DNA of 20,475 nucleotides from CAIKZY01 sp044345075. Its GTDB lineage: Bacteria > Actinomycetota > Actinomycetes > S36-B12. The DNA is taken from positions 1 through 20,475 of the forward strand of contig JBIJBU010000020.1 in the NCBI GenBank assembly GCA_044345075.1. Direction: 5' to 3'. Position 1 is the stretch's first letter; the number at the start of each line of letters is the position of its first letter. Shown one piece after another: positions 7,700 to 14,786 of this stretch. The position numbers and the translations under genes were made by a program. The notes beneath the pieces are model-generated. The model worked only from the letters and a program-made list of their open reading frames with translations. It had not been told where the DNA came from and ran no database searches.

Positions 7700-7838
7700 A
7701 CATCAGTTCAATCTTCACATTTTCACAAATCGAGTTGGGCGTTCGTACCGCCCTCGCCAGTGCGAATGTTGCGGGAAATTTGCCCATTTACGAGGTATTT
7801 GCCGTCCAGCCGCCTACCATGAGCCGAACATCGGGTCT

Positions 7839-7868
7839 TTCCCGGTCACTTTGATTCATCCTATGTTT
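7839..7868 (+). promoter_or_regulatory. Promoter/operator candidate for the winged-helix and PPDK-like operon (motif copy D)
   Basis: The 15-mer ATTCATCCTATGTTT (7854-7868) matches 12 of 15 bases of the minus-strand sequence at 13698-13684, upstream of the other half of the phosphotransferase system. It may be an operator half-conserved on the left arm. It may also be a -10 element: TTCCCG (7839-7844), a 17-base spacer, then TATGTT (7862-7867), about 44 bases before the ATG. The two readings are compatible. Confidence 0.45.
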
Positions 7869-7885
7869 GCCCCAATTTCGGGGCA
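7868..7885 (+). promoter_or_regulatory. 5'-leader hairpin before the winged-helix gene
   Basis: TGCCCC (7868-7873) and GGGGCA (7880-7885) form a perfect 6-bp stem with a 6-base loop (AATTTC), ending 25 bases before the ATG and just upstream of the SD GGAG. It could modulate translation or mRNA stability. There is no T-run, so it is not a typical terminator. Confidence 0.3.
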
Positions 7886-7910
7886 GCGAGTGAAAGTAGG
7901 AGCTGAAACC

Positions 7911-8516
7911 ATGCCTGATATCGACTTCCTGGCCATTCACGGCCTTGCCGTACGGAAAGCTGCTGGTCCGGCTGCGGTGGCCGACTTGCTGGGAGTTGAT
8001 GAGGAGGCGGTAACCGCCGCTTTTGATGCATTGGGTGAGCAGGGGCTGGTCGCTGGAGCGCGAGGGATGTTCATGGTTGCGCCCACCGGGCAAGCCTGGC
8101 TCGCGGAGCAATATCCGGTTCGCTACGCCGACGCTCGGCAAGACGGAGCTCTCACCGCCGCTTATGAGCGTTTCGAGCGAGTGAACACCGACCTACTCGC
8201 ACTTTTCACGGATTGGCAGACCATCCCCGCAGGTACGACTCGGGTGCCCAATGACCACAGCGACAAGGAGTACGACCGAGGGATCATCGATCGACTCGGA
8301 AACCTGCATGAGAAGGCCGAGCGCGTCGTAGGTAGATGTGCCGAGTCCGAGGCTCGACTAAGCCGATACCTCGCGCGCCTGGAATCGGCTTACGACAAGG
8401 TCCTAGCCGGTGATCTTGACTACGTGTCCGGCGTGAGAATCGACAGCTACCACACGGTGTGGTTCGAGCTGCATGAAGACCTGCTTCGCATGCTCGGCCG
8501 CACACGTCAGGAGTAA
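7911..8516 (+). CDS. Winged-helix protein paired with PPDK-like gene; possible regulator or subunit
   Basis: The protein has 201 residues. Residues 5-62 resemble a MarR-like winged helix: a first helix (FLAIHGLAVRKAAG), AAVADLLGVDEEAVTAAFDAL as turn and recognition helix, then a wing (GLVAGARGMFMVAPTGQAWL). Residues 70-201 are mostly charged helix, including RLGNLHEKAERVVGRCAESE and RYLARLESAYDKVLAG, with no enzyme motif I recognise. The ATG at 7911 has GTAGGAG at correct spacing. The stop (8514-8516) is three bases before the GTG of the PPDK-like gene, so the two proteins are coupled. It could regulate the operons carrying the ACATC-type motif, or be a small subunit of the phosphotransferase, as phenylphosphate synthase has a small third subunit. 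Sequence alone does not decide. Confidence 0.8.
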   Translation: MPDIDFLAIHGLAVRKAAGPAAVADLLGVDEEAVTAAFDALGEQGLVAGARGMFMVAPTGQAWLAEQYPVRYADARQDGALTAAYERFERVNTDLLALFTDWQTIPAGTTRVPNDHSDKEYDRGIIDRLGNLHEKAERVVGRCAESEARLSRYLARLESAYDKVLAGDLDYVSGVRIDSYHTVWFELHEDLLRMLGRTRQE

Positions 8517-8519
8517 GTC

Positions 8520-10283
8520 GTGAACCAGTCTCGGGTAATCCATCTTGACGGAACGCAATTGCCGTCACGAGATCTCATCGGCAACAAGGCCTGGAGCGTC
8601 GGCCGCATGCTCAACCTGGGTCTGCGTGTCCCGCCCGCATTCGTCCTGCCCATCAGTGAATGCCGGGCTTATCTCGACTCCTCCAAGGTGCTTGATGATG
8701 CGCTGTGGGCTGACGTGCTCACGGGAATCGCCTACCTTGAATCCGTATCCGGTCGCAGATTCGGCGACCCTGACTCCCCGCTGCTGGTCTCCGTGCGCTC
8801 AGGAGCTGCGGTGAGCATGCCTGGGATGATGGACACCGTCCTCAATCTGGGCGTGACCGATGAGGTCGAGGCCGGACTCGCGCGCCGAACCGGAAATCCG
8901 GAGTATGCGCGGGACACCCACGCACGCTTCTGCCACCAATACGGGGACATCGTCTACAAGGCCGACTTGGATACCTATGCGGCCGGACACACTGCGGATG
9001 ACATCCGGGTGATGGTTCTCGATGACACAGACCTCGAGATCCCCCGGGATCCTTTCGAACAACTCCGCGGCGCGATCTGCGCGGTCTTCAACTCCTGGGA
9101 CTCCGCTCGGGCCAAGGCCTATCGACGTCACTGGGGTATTGAGGATGCAGGTGGCACGTCTGTCACCGTGCAGGCAATGGTCTTCGGGAACCTGGGTGAG
9201 AAATCCGGCACCGGCGTGCTCTTCACCCGCAACCCACTCTCAGGCGCGGCGCTGCCCTACGGCGAGTGGCTTCCCGGCGGGCAGGGCGATGACGTCGTGG
9301 GCGGCACTCACGCAGTGCAGGACATGGTCACCCTTGAGAAGTCAATGCCTGATGCACATGCTGAACTTATGGGCTGGTCCACCACGCTGGAGCGCGAGCA
9401 TGGCGAAGTGCAGGACATCGAGTTCACCATCGAGGAAGGCAGGCTCTACCTGTTGCAAACCCGCACGGCAAAGCGTTCCCCTCGCGCGGCAGTGCGTATC
9501 GCGGTGGAGCTCGTCGATGAGGGTGTCATCACGGCCGAGGAAGCGGTGGTCAGGGTGACTCCCGAGCAGGTGCACACGGTGCTTCTCCCCAGGCTCGATA
9601 CTGCCGATGCGCGGCAGCGGCCTATCGCCAGCGGTGAGCCTGCGTGTCCCGGTGTCGCCTGCGGGATCGGCGTTGTCGATCCTGATGAGGCAGAGCGCAG
9701 AAGCACCGAGGGCGAGTCGATCGTCCTCGTGCGACCCAATACGAGCCCCAATGACGTTCACGGCATGATCGCGGCAGTCGCGGTGGTCACCGATCTAGGC
9801 GGATCCACCTCGCATGCTGCCGTGGTGACCCGTGCCTTGGGTCGCCCGAGCGTCGTGGGTGTTGGTGATGGTGTCGCTGCCAGTCTCGAGGGGAAACTGC
9901 TGACCGTAGACGGCGATGGTGGACATGTATACGAGGGCGAGATGCCCATGGTGGAGACGCGAGTCGAGGATGATCCGTGGCTGTCCCGCTTTGCCGAGTG
10001 GGCTGCTGAGCTATCCCCGATGACAGTGGTCACGAGCTCGACTGAGCTCGAATCCGACGTCTTCGATCTTGATCTTGCCGGTTTTGGCATCGGACACGAG
10101 GGCTCGGTGATCGATGCTGATGGTCTTCAGCGAGCCTTAGCCGGCAAGGCAGCGGTGCGGGGCTCACTGATGTCGACGGAGCAGGGCATGAAGGCGGCTC
10201 TTGATGCCGGAGTCACTTATGTGATCGCACGCCCGGTGCTCCCGCTTCAGCTCCTGGCCATTCGTATTCAGCGCGGTCTCTAG
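8520..10283 (+). CDS. PPDK-like phosphotransferase: ATP-grasp plus phosphohistidine domain, no PEP/pyruvate barrel
   Basis: The 587-residue protein matches the first two parts of pyruvate phosphate dikinase. Nucleotide-binding features are GNKAWSVGRM (21-30), VSVRSGAAVSMPGMMDT (90-106), TGVLFTRNPLSG (231-242) and QDIEFTIEEGRLYLLQTR (298-315). The swivelling domain carries GGSTSHAAVVTRALGRP (427-443), with H432 as the phosphorylated histidine. Full PPDK has about 870-900 residues and a C-terminal PEP/pyruvate barrel; here only about 114 residues follow the His domain, without barrel motifs. Similar short proteins exist in mycobacteria (annotated ppdK, Rv1127c). The GTG at 8520 follows AGGAG inside the upstream gene's end. 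It probably autophosphorylates from ATP; without the barrel the acceptor must bind elsewhere. Partner candidates are the proteins encoded at 11326-13610. Confidence 0.88.
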   Translation: MNQSRVIHLDGTQLPSRDLIGNKAWSVGRMLNLGLRVPPAFVLPISECRAYLDSSKVLDDALWADVLTGIAYLESVSGRRFGDPDSPLLVSVRSGAAVSMPGMMDTVLNLGVTDEVEAGLARRTGNPEYARDTHARFCHQYGDIVYKADLDTYAAGHTADDIRVMVLDDTDLEIPRDPFEQLRGAICAVFNSWDSARAKAYRRHWGIEDAGGTSVTVQAMVFGNLGEKSGTGVLFTRNPLSGAALPYGEWLPGGQGDDVVGGTHAVQDMVTLEKSMPDAHAELMGWSTTLEREHGEVQDIEFTIEEGRLYLLQTRTAKRSPRAAVRIAVELVDEGVITAEEAVVRVTPEQVHTVLLPRLDTADARQRPIASGEPACPGVACGIGVVDPDEAERRSTEGESIVLVRPNTSPNDVHGMIAAVAVVTDLGGSTSHAAVVTRALGRPSVVGVGDGVAASLEGKLLTVDGDGGHVYEGEMPMVETRVEDDPWLSRFAEWAAELSPMTVVTSSTELESDVFDLDLAGFGIGHEGSVIDADGLQRALAGKAAVRGSLMSTEQGMKAALDAGVTYVIARPVLPLQLLAIRIQRGL

Positions 10284-10333
10284 ATCGAGCTCACCGGATT
10301 TCGGGCATGACCAACTGGCGGGAAAGTCCATGA

Positions 10334-10376
10334 CCCCGAGCAAGTTTTCCACGGGGAGAGAGTCTCTTGCCGAGAC
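10334..10376. other. Weak hairpins in the convergent gap 10284-10447
   Basis: The 164-base gap between the convergent PPDK-like and SDR genes holds CCCCG (10334-10338) paired with CGGGG (10352-10356), then GTCTC (10362-10366) paired with GAGAC (10372-10376). There is no T-run. They may contribute to termination, but support is slight. No gene or missing PPDK barrel was found in the gap. Confidence 0.2.
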
Positions 10377-10447
10377 GACCACGTCATTACTCTGCGGTGA
10401 AGGCGGCCTGAACTCTTCGTGACGATCGTGAGTGAGAGGCACCGCGA

Positions 10448-11200
10448 CTAATGAATCGAGAAGCCACCATCGGTCACCTGGTAGGAGCCGGTGATGTTGG
10501 ACGCATCATCACTCGCCAGGAAGGCCACGAGCTTGGCGACGTCCTCAGGCGTGCCCATGCGTCCGATGGGATGCATCCCTGAGAGCTGGTCATACACCTC
10601 AGGACTCAAGGCGTTGCGCACGAGATCCGTGCTCACGAAGCCCGGGCCGACGGCGTTCACCCGTACACCGGCGGCTGCGTAGTCAAGGGCAGCGCTTCTG
10701 GTGAGGCCCAGAACCCCGTGCTTCGAAGTGGTGTACGCAGCGGCATTCGGCCAGGTGATGCTGCTCAGGATGGATCCCATATTGATGATCGAGCCGCCAC
10801 CCGATGCCACCATCGCCGGGATTTCGGCCAGCATGCTGAAAAAGACGCCGTCGAGGTTGATGTCCAGCGTCTTGCGCCACAGGGCCGGCGTGAGGTCCGC
10901 AACCGGGAGTTGCTCTGCGCTGATCCCGGCATTGTTCACGGCAATATCCATTCGCCCGTGTATCTCGACGATCGAGTTCACCAGGTTCACAAGCGCATCA
11001 GGGTCCCGCACGTCAACAGTGGCCGCGCTGGCCTGCTGGCCGAGGGCGTTGATGCTTGCTGCCACTGCCTGCGCGGCTGGTCCGTCGATATCGGCGCAAC
11101 TAACCACGGCGCCACGGCTGGCTAGTTCGCGGGCACAGGCTGCACCGATTCCGGCACCTGCGCCGGTAACGAGTGCGATTCGCCCATCGAGAATTCCCAT
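10448..11200 (-). CDS. Short-chain dehydrogenase/reductase
   Basis: This 250-residue classical SDR has TGAGAGIG (12-19) for the cofactor, NNAG (89-92), and the triad S143, Y156, K160 in YTTSKHG; the end is TGSYQVTDGG. D37 (CADIDG) suggests NAD(H). It likely interconverts an alcohol and a ketone. The ATG at 11200 follows GAAAGGA. It lies 125 nt after the 523-residue gene on the same strand, but a strong terminator (11273-11308) separates them, so it either has its own promoter in the short space 11201-11272 or depends on readthrough. Its place beside the unusual phosphotransferase genes suggests, without proof, that it works on the same substrate. Confidence 0.9.
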   Translation of the reverse strand: MGILDGRIALVTGAGAGIGAACARELASRGAVVSCADIDGPAAQAVAASINALGQQASAATVDVRDPDALVNLVNSIVEIHGRMDIAVNNAGISAEQLPVADLTPALWRKTLDINLDGVFFSMLAEIPAMVASGGGSIINMGSILSSITWPNAAAYTTSKHGVLGLTRSAALDYAAAGVRVNAVGPGFVSTDLVRNALSPEVYDQLSGMHPIGRMGTPEDVAKLVAFLASDDASNITGSYQVTDGGFSIH

Positions 11201-11272
11201 GGAGGCATTCCTTTCAGTGGTTCATGAGGGGTAAGGGAGGAAGGTGGGAGCAACGTGCGGGAGTGCGACAAG

Positions 11273-11308
11273 AAAAGGGACGGGGATCCGATCCGGCATC
11301 CCCGCCCC
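11273..11308 (-). terminator. Intrinsic terminator after the phosphohistidine/unknown-protein operon
   Basis: On the minus strand GGGGCGGGGAT (11308-11298) pairs with ATCCCCGTCCC (11287-11277) over 11 bp with one G-T wobble and a 10-base loop, followed at once by TTTTCTT. It starts 17 bases after the stop of the 523-residue gene. Confidence 0.88.
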
Positions 11309-11325
11309 TTCACTCATACGAAAGA

Positions 11326-12897
11326 TCAGCCGATCGGCTGCTCACCGGAGGCGATGCGGATTGCATCGATATCAGCGCGAGAGAGGCCGGCACCCTTGCC
11401 CTTGAGCAGACGCGAGTTGGCCTGGGTGGCCTTGTAGAGCGCATCTGCTTCAGGGCTCGCGTAGTTGTACTTGATCCACGAGTCGTCGTAGTACTTCGAA
11501 CCTGCGGACACCGGACCCGAGGTGAACGCCTTTGCGGCTGCGTTCGCTTCCGCCTGGGTCAGCTTGCCCTGAGTCGTCGTCCACTTGGCGGTCTTCGCCG
11601 GAAGCGACGTGCTGCCGCTGCGGATCGGGCCCACCGAAGAGGTCCACTGGTCATTCTCGAGCACCGAGTACGGGATCGCCGACCACATGTCATTGGACTG
11701 ATTCGACCACTTGTTCATGTTGTACGGGTTGTTCTGCTGGCTGCTCAAGGTGATGTACCCGACGAGCTCGGCAATCGAGTGATTTCCGTACTCGTCGTTC
11801 ATGATGGGCTTCAAGCGCTGGGTACGGTCCTCGAGAAGGAACCAATCGTCCTGCTCGTAGACCCCGGCGAAGTGAGCGAGATCCTTCGCCACGGAGTAGT
11901 AGACCAGGGCACCTGCGTCGATCATCTGATCCCGGGTCCAGCCGGAGATGACCTTCCAGAGTTCGGAAGTGGCCGTGGCCATCGCGTCGCGCGAATGGTC
12001 GAGGTAGTCGGCCATGTCGCTTGCGTTGTTCATATGGACGGGCAGGTAGCCATCGGAGAGGTAATCCGAGGTGTACAGGCCCACGGCGACCATGTTGTCG
12101 TGATCGTAGGAAGGCGTCGCTTCGAAGGATCCCCAGTCATCGACGATATTGAAGTGGGTGTCCTTCATGATCACGGGCAGTGTGAGGTTGTTGAACTCGA
12201 TGCCCGAGGTGACGCCGTCGAGCCAGGGGTAGTCGCCCTCAGCCAGGTCGATGAAGTCACGAACGAGCATCTCGTTGTTGCCGACCTTGTACGGACCGCT
12301 GTTATTGATGCCCAGTCGGCATTCGCAGTTCTTCAAGAAGGCGTACTGAGATGCCGTCGCGAGGAATCGCACGACTGACGTATGCAGCTTGTCGCCAGGC
12401 TTGCAGCCAAGTGCGTCCGCCTCGAAGACCTGAAGGGTGCGCTCGGGGTGGATCTGCCCCTTGTTGTTGTCATCGCTGTTCAGGACGTACGAATTCTGGC
12501 GGTGGTATCCGAGGTTGATACGACGGCTGAAGTCGAGCACGAACCGCATGTCGTCGATGCCGTCGGTCGGATTGATCATCCCCATGTCGAGCAGGAACTG
12601 GCGGCCACCCAAGTAGAACTGCTGGATGATGCCCATCATGATCGTGTTGACGCCCGTGGAGACCTCTCGAGCGCGATCGCCGATTTCCTCTGCAGGCATT
12701 GCCGCATCGATCTTGCGCAGCAACTCCGGGTAGCGGTACCAGCAGTTGTAGTACGACAGTGCGATGTAGGGGTTAACGGGGAAGAGCTTGGATTCCTGGA
12801 CTGTACGCGTGGTGCACTGCCAGTAGAAGATATCGCTGGACTTGCGAATCCAGGCGTTGTCCTCGAGCAGCTGGGCGTAGGTGTAGTTCGAAGGCAT
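11326..12897 (-). CDS. Unrecognised 523-residue protein, proposed substrate subunit of the phosphotransferase
   Basis: I do not recognise a family. The protein opens MPSNYTYAQLLEDNAWIRKS and is rich in Tyr, Trp, Asn, Asp and Met, as in SYYNCWYRYPELL (about 48-60) and NNPYNMNKWSNQSNDMWS (about 391-408). No signal peptide, membrane segment or nucleotide-binding motif is seen. Cysteines cluster in FLKNCECRLGIN (about 194-205). The first 380 residues look like a soluble, helix-rich enzyme-like fold; the last 100 (from about 440) include TTTQGKLTQAEANAAAKAF and may be a separate domain. The ATG at 12897 follows AGGGAGA and lies 14 nt after the stop of the phosphohistidine-domain gene, so the two are co-transcribed and end at a strong terminator. 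That tight pairing suggests it binds the molecule to be phosphorylated. This is inference. Confidence 0.85.
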   Translation of the reverse strand: MPSNYTYAQLLEDNAWIRKSSDIFYWQCTTRTVQESKLFPVNPYIALSYYNCWYRYPELLRKIDAAMPAEEIGDRAREVSTGVNTIMMGIIQQFYLGGRQFLLDMGMINPTDGIDDMRFVLDFSRRINLGYHRQNSYVLNSDDNNKGQIHPERTLQVFEADALGCKPGDKLHTSVVRFLATASQYAFLKNCECRLGINNSGPYKVGNNEMLVRDFIDLAEGDYPWLDGVTSGIEFNNLTLPVIMKDTHFNIVDDWGSFEATPSYDHDNMVAVGLYTSDYLSDGYLPVHMNNASDMADYLDHSRDAMATATSELWKVISGWTRDQMIDAGALVYYSVAKDLAHFAGVYEQDDWFLLEDRTQRLKPIMNDEYGNHSIAELVGYITLSSQQNNPYNMNKWSNQSNDMWSAIPYSVLENDQWTSSVGPIRSGSTSLPAKTAKWTTTQGKLTQAEANAAAKAFTSGPVSAGSKYYDDSWIKYNYASPEADALYKATQANSRLLKGKGAGLSRADIDAIRIASGEQPIG

Positions 12898-12911
12898 GTG
12901 TTGTCTCCCTT

Positions 12912-13610
12912 TCAGGCGAGCTTGACGATTCGGGCACGAGCGGAGTCATCTCGCTCGGCGTAGGCATCGGCGGCGGGCTTGGAGTACTCGACGGCGATGC
13001 GGTCGCCCTCGACCAGGCCATCGAGTTCCGAGGCCATGAGGCAGGGGATCCCGTACTCGCGGGTCAAGATGCCTAGGTGAGAGCGGATCGTGCCGCCCAT
13101 GCAGACAACTCCGGCGAAGTTCTCCAGGATCGGCGCCGTAAGCGTTCCGCCCGAATCGTCGATGATGGCGATGGTGCCTTCGGGCACACCATTCATGAGC
13201 ATGTCCATGACGACATCGACGGTACCGACGAAGCGCGCGGTGCCCTCCAGGTCAGCAGCCTGGAAGACGTTGTCTCCGGTGCCGACAATGAGGCGACCTT
13301 GAGCATCCTTGCCCTGCTGGCCCGAGTCTCCGACACCCTGAAGGGGCTTGTACTTGTCCGGCTCCTCGATGATGGAGATCTGGGCCGATGTCTCGAAGCG
13401 GTAACCCGTGGCGAGCAGCTCCTTCTCGATTTCCTCGAAATCGGCGCGCGTCAGTTCAAGGCTGGGGTCGACCACGAACTCTTCCCAGGTCTTGCCTGAA
13501 GCAGTGAATTTCTCTGCGACTCGGCGACGGATTGCTGCGTGATAGAACTCGACGGTGGGCATCATCGCTTCCTTGCCCCACTTGTCGTCGAGGACCTTCG
13601 GATTACTCAT
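12912..13610 (-). CDS. Stand-alone PEP-utiliser mobile (phosphohistidine) domain protein
   Basis: The product has 232 residues. Residues about 105-210 form the swivelling domain of PEP synthase/PPDK: an ENFAGVVCMGG lead-in (163-173), then TIRSHLGILTREYGIPC (174-190) with H178 as the expected phosphorylated histidine, then EGDRIAVEYS (201-210). The N-terminal 100 residues are charged and unlike the ATP-grasp module (WEEFVVDPSLELTRADFEE). The protein therefore cannot bind ATP itself and needs a kinase partner; the PPDK-like protein encoded at 8520-10283 is the obvious candidate. The ATG at 13610 follows a strong AGGAGGA site; a longer in-frame reading to 13703 lacks one. The 523-residue gene follows 14 nt downstream. 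An AGACAT...ATGTCT palindrome lies 74-88 bases upstream of the start. Confidence 0.85.
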   Translation of the reverse strand: MSNPKVLDDKWGKEAMMPTVEFYHAAIRRRVAEKFTASGKTWEEFVVDPSLELTRADFEEIEKELLATGYRFETSAQISIIEEPDKYKPLQGVGDSGQQGKDAQGRLIVGTGDNVFQAADLEGTARFVGTVDVVMDMLMNGVPEGTIAIIDDSGGTLTAPILENFAGVVCMGGTIRSHLGILTREYGIPCLMASELDGLVEGDRIAVEYSKPAADAYAERDDSARARIVKLA

Positions 13611-13683
13611 GGATCCTCCTGCCAGTGCTGGTTGGGTGCCGAACTTCGTCGGGTGCTGAGGCATCACGTAGATGCATGGCGCC

Positions 13684-13698
13684 AGACATAGGATGTCT
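13684..13698 (-). promoter_or_regulatory. Palindromic operator/promoter candidate, motif copy C
   Basis: Minus-strand AGACATCCTATGTCT is a 15-base palindrome with perfect 6-base arms. Its core matches the copies at 2139, 2282 and 7854. It also holds TATGTC, placed 18 bases after TTCCAT on the minus strand, a promoter-like geometry repeated upstream of 7911. It is the only distinct regulatory candidate seen in the 247-base gap 13611-13857 apart from the terminator below. Confidence 0.5.
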
Positions 13699-13816
13699 AG
13701 CACGACTCATGGAACTCCCGAGGGGGATTTACCGAATCGGTACGGCAATTTGTGTCCCTCTTGCGGCGACACAGCAAGGACTGCGGGGGTAGCTCAGAGC
13801 CCGACGGTGACTGACC

Positions 13817-13843
13817 GTCCGACCCGTGACATCGGACGTTTTC
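13817..13843 (+). terminator. Plus-strand intrinsic terminator with no gene in front of it
   Basis: CGTCCGA (13817-13823) pairs with TCGGACG (13833-13839) around a 9-base loop, followed by TTTT (13840-13843). No plus-strand gene lies between 13611 and here. It would stop transcription into the antisense strand of the transporter gene, or end a short untranslated RNA. Confidence 0.4.
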
Positions 13844-13857
13844 CTCGTGAACTCCGG

Positions 13858-14760
13858 CTATTCGGCGCCTATGGGTTCGGGTCGAGTGGACTTTCGTGGC
13901 CGGCTGCTTGCCGCAGACAGTGCGATAGCACCCAAAATTGCAGCCCCGCCGATGATCTGGCCGACGAGAACAGGCTGACCAAGCAGGAGAGCCGAGCCCA
14001 CGATGGCCACGACCGTCTGCAGGCTGAGGATGACCGAGGTGGGGGCGGGTCCGAGCAGCCCGAGCGCCACGTACATCGCCGCAGTGCCGAGCCCGGTTGT
14101 CGCCCCGGAGATCACCAGCACCAGCCACGCGCGAGCGGAGAGCGTCTCGAGCTCGCCAAGGATCAGCGCAAGGCTGAGGGTGGAGGCCGCGACTCCGAAG
14201 GATACCCAGGCCGCCGCCGCGAGTGCGGGAGTGCGGGGGATCAATCGACTGTTGGCAAGCAGGAAGACCATCACGCAGGCCGAGGAGCCCAGAGCCATGG
14301 CCACGCCCGTGCCATCGATGGTCACCTCGCGACCAGCGGCCACGACAAGCGCTGCGCCCATGGCTGACATGAGTGCCGAGGCACCGGCAAGCCACGCCCA
14401 CGCCCGAAGACGAAGTACTAAGGAGGCCACGAGAACCAGGACCGGATAGGTATAGAAGAGCAGGGAAACGGAGGCGACGGTGCCGTGCTCGAGAGCCCCG
14501 TAGAAGAGAACAGCCTGGAGCCCATACGCGATCGCACCCAGGAGAATCGCTGAGAGTCGTTCACCTCGCACCGGAAGCGCAGGTCGCCGCATACCGAGCA
14601 CGATCACGAGGCAGACGAGGCCGGAGATCGCGTAGCGAATTCCGACTGCGGCGAAAGGCCGGATTCCTTCCTCGACCAAGAAGGCTTGCATGACGACGGT
14701 AAATCCAAAGAGCAGAACCGCTGCGAAGCCGATCAGGAGTCCGCGAGTATGGTCCGACAT
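13858..14760 (-). CDS. EamA/DMT-family membrane transporter
   Basis: The product has 300 residues and is almost wholly hydrophobic, with about ten membrane segments arranged as two EamA repeats. The first begins LLIGFAAVLLFGFTVVMQAF (8-27); the second starts near residue 150 and contains GLGTAAMYVALGLLGPAPTS and LQTVVAIVGSALLLGQPV. Family members export or import small metabolites, amino acids or drugs across the cytoplasmic membrane; the substrate here is unknown. The ATG at 14760 is chosen because the hydrophobic part starts eight residues later; an upstream GTG at 14844 would overlap the divergent SDR gene. Only 26 bases separate the two divergent starts, so the promoters must reach into the neighbouring coding sequences. 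Confidence 0.88.
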   Translation of the reverse strand: MSDHTRGLLIGFAAVLLFGFTVVMQAFLVEEGIRPFAAVGIRYAISGLVCLVIVLGMRRPALPVRGERLSAILLGAIAYGLQAVLFYGALEHGTVASVSLLFYTYPVLVLVASLVLRLRAWAWLAGASALMSAMGAALVVAAGREVTIDGTGVAMALGSSACVMVFLLANSRLIPRTPALAAAAWVSFGVAASTLSLALILGELETLSARAWLVLVISGATTGLGTAAMYVALGLLGPAPTSVILSLQTVVAIVGSALLLGQPVLVGQIIGGAAILGAIALSAASSRPRKSTRPEPIGAE

Positions 14761-14786
14761 CAGCGAACCATACCGAGAGGAAAGAC

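Noticed and set aside
7737..7753. GGGCG/CGCCC hairpin after the HAD gene.
   Set aside because: Only 5 bp with a 7-base loop and no T-run; expected by chance at this GC content.
10164..10442. Minus-strand frame of 92 codons overlapping the PPDK-like 3' end.
   Set aside because: No motif or SD; it would overlap the conserved protein's tail.
10284..10447. Possible frameshifted remainder of a full-length PPDK.
   Set aside because: Only 164 bases are available before the next gene and no barrel motif is encoded in any frame.
11173..12378. Long plus-strand open frame (401 codons) antisense to the 523-residue gene.
   Set aside because: Composition is valine/arginine/glycine-rich low-complexity typical of antisense reading; the minus gene has SD, operon spacing and a terminator right after its stop.
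13783..13797. GCGGGGGTAGCTCAG looks like the 5' end of a tRNA.
   Set aside because: No matching acceptor 3' arm, anticodon arm or TTCGA-type loop follows within 90 bases, so it is most likely chance.
13672..14367. Plus-strand open frame antisense to the EamA transporter.
   Set aside because: The minus frame encodes ten clear membrane segments; the plus frame is charged low-complexity sequence.
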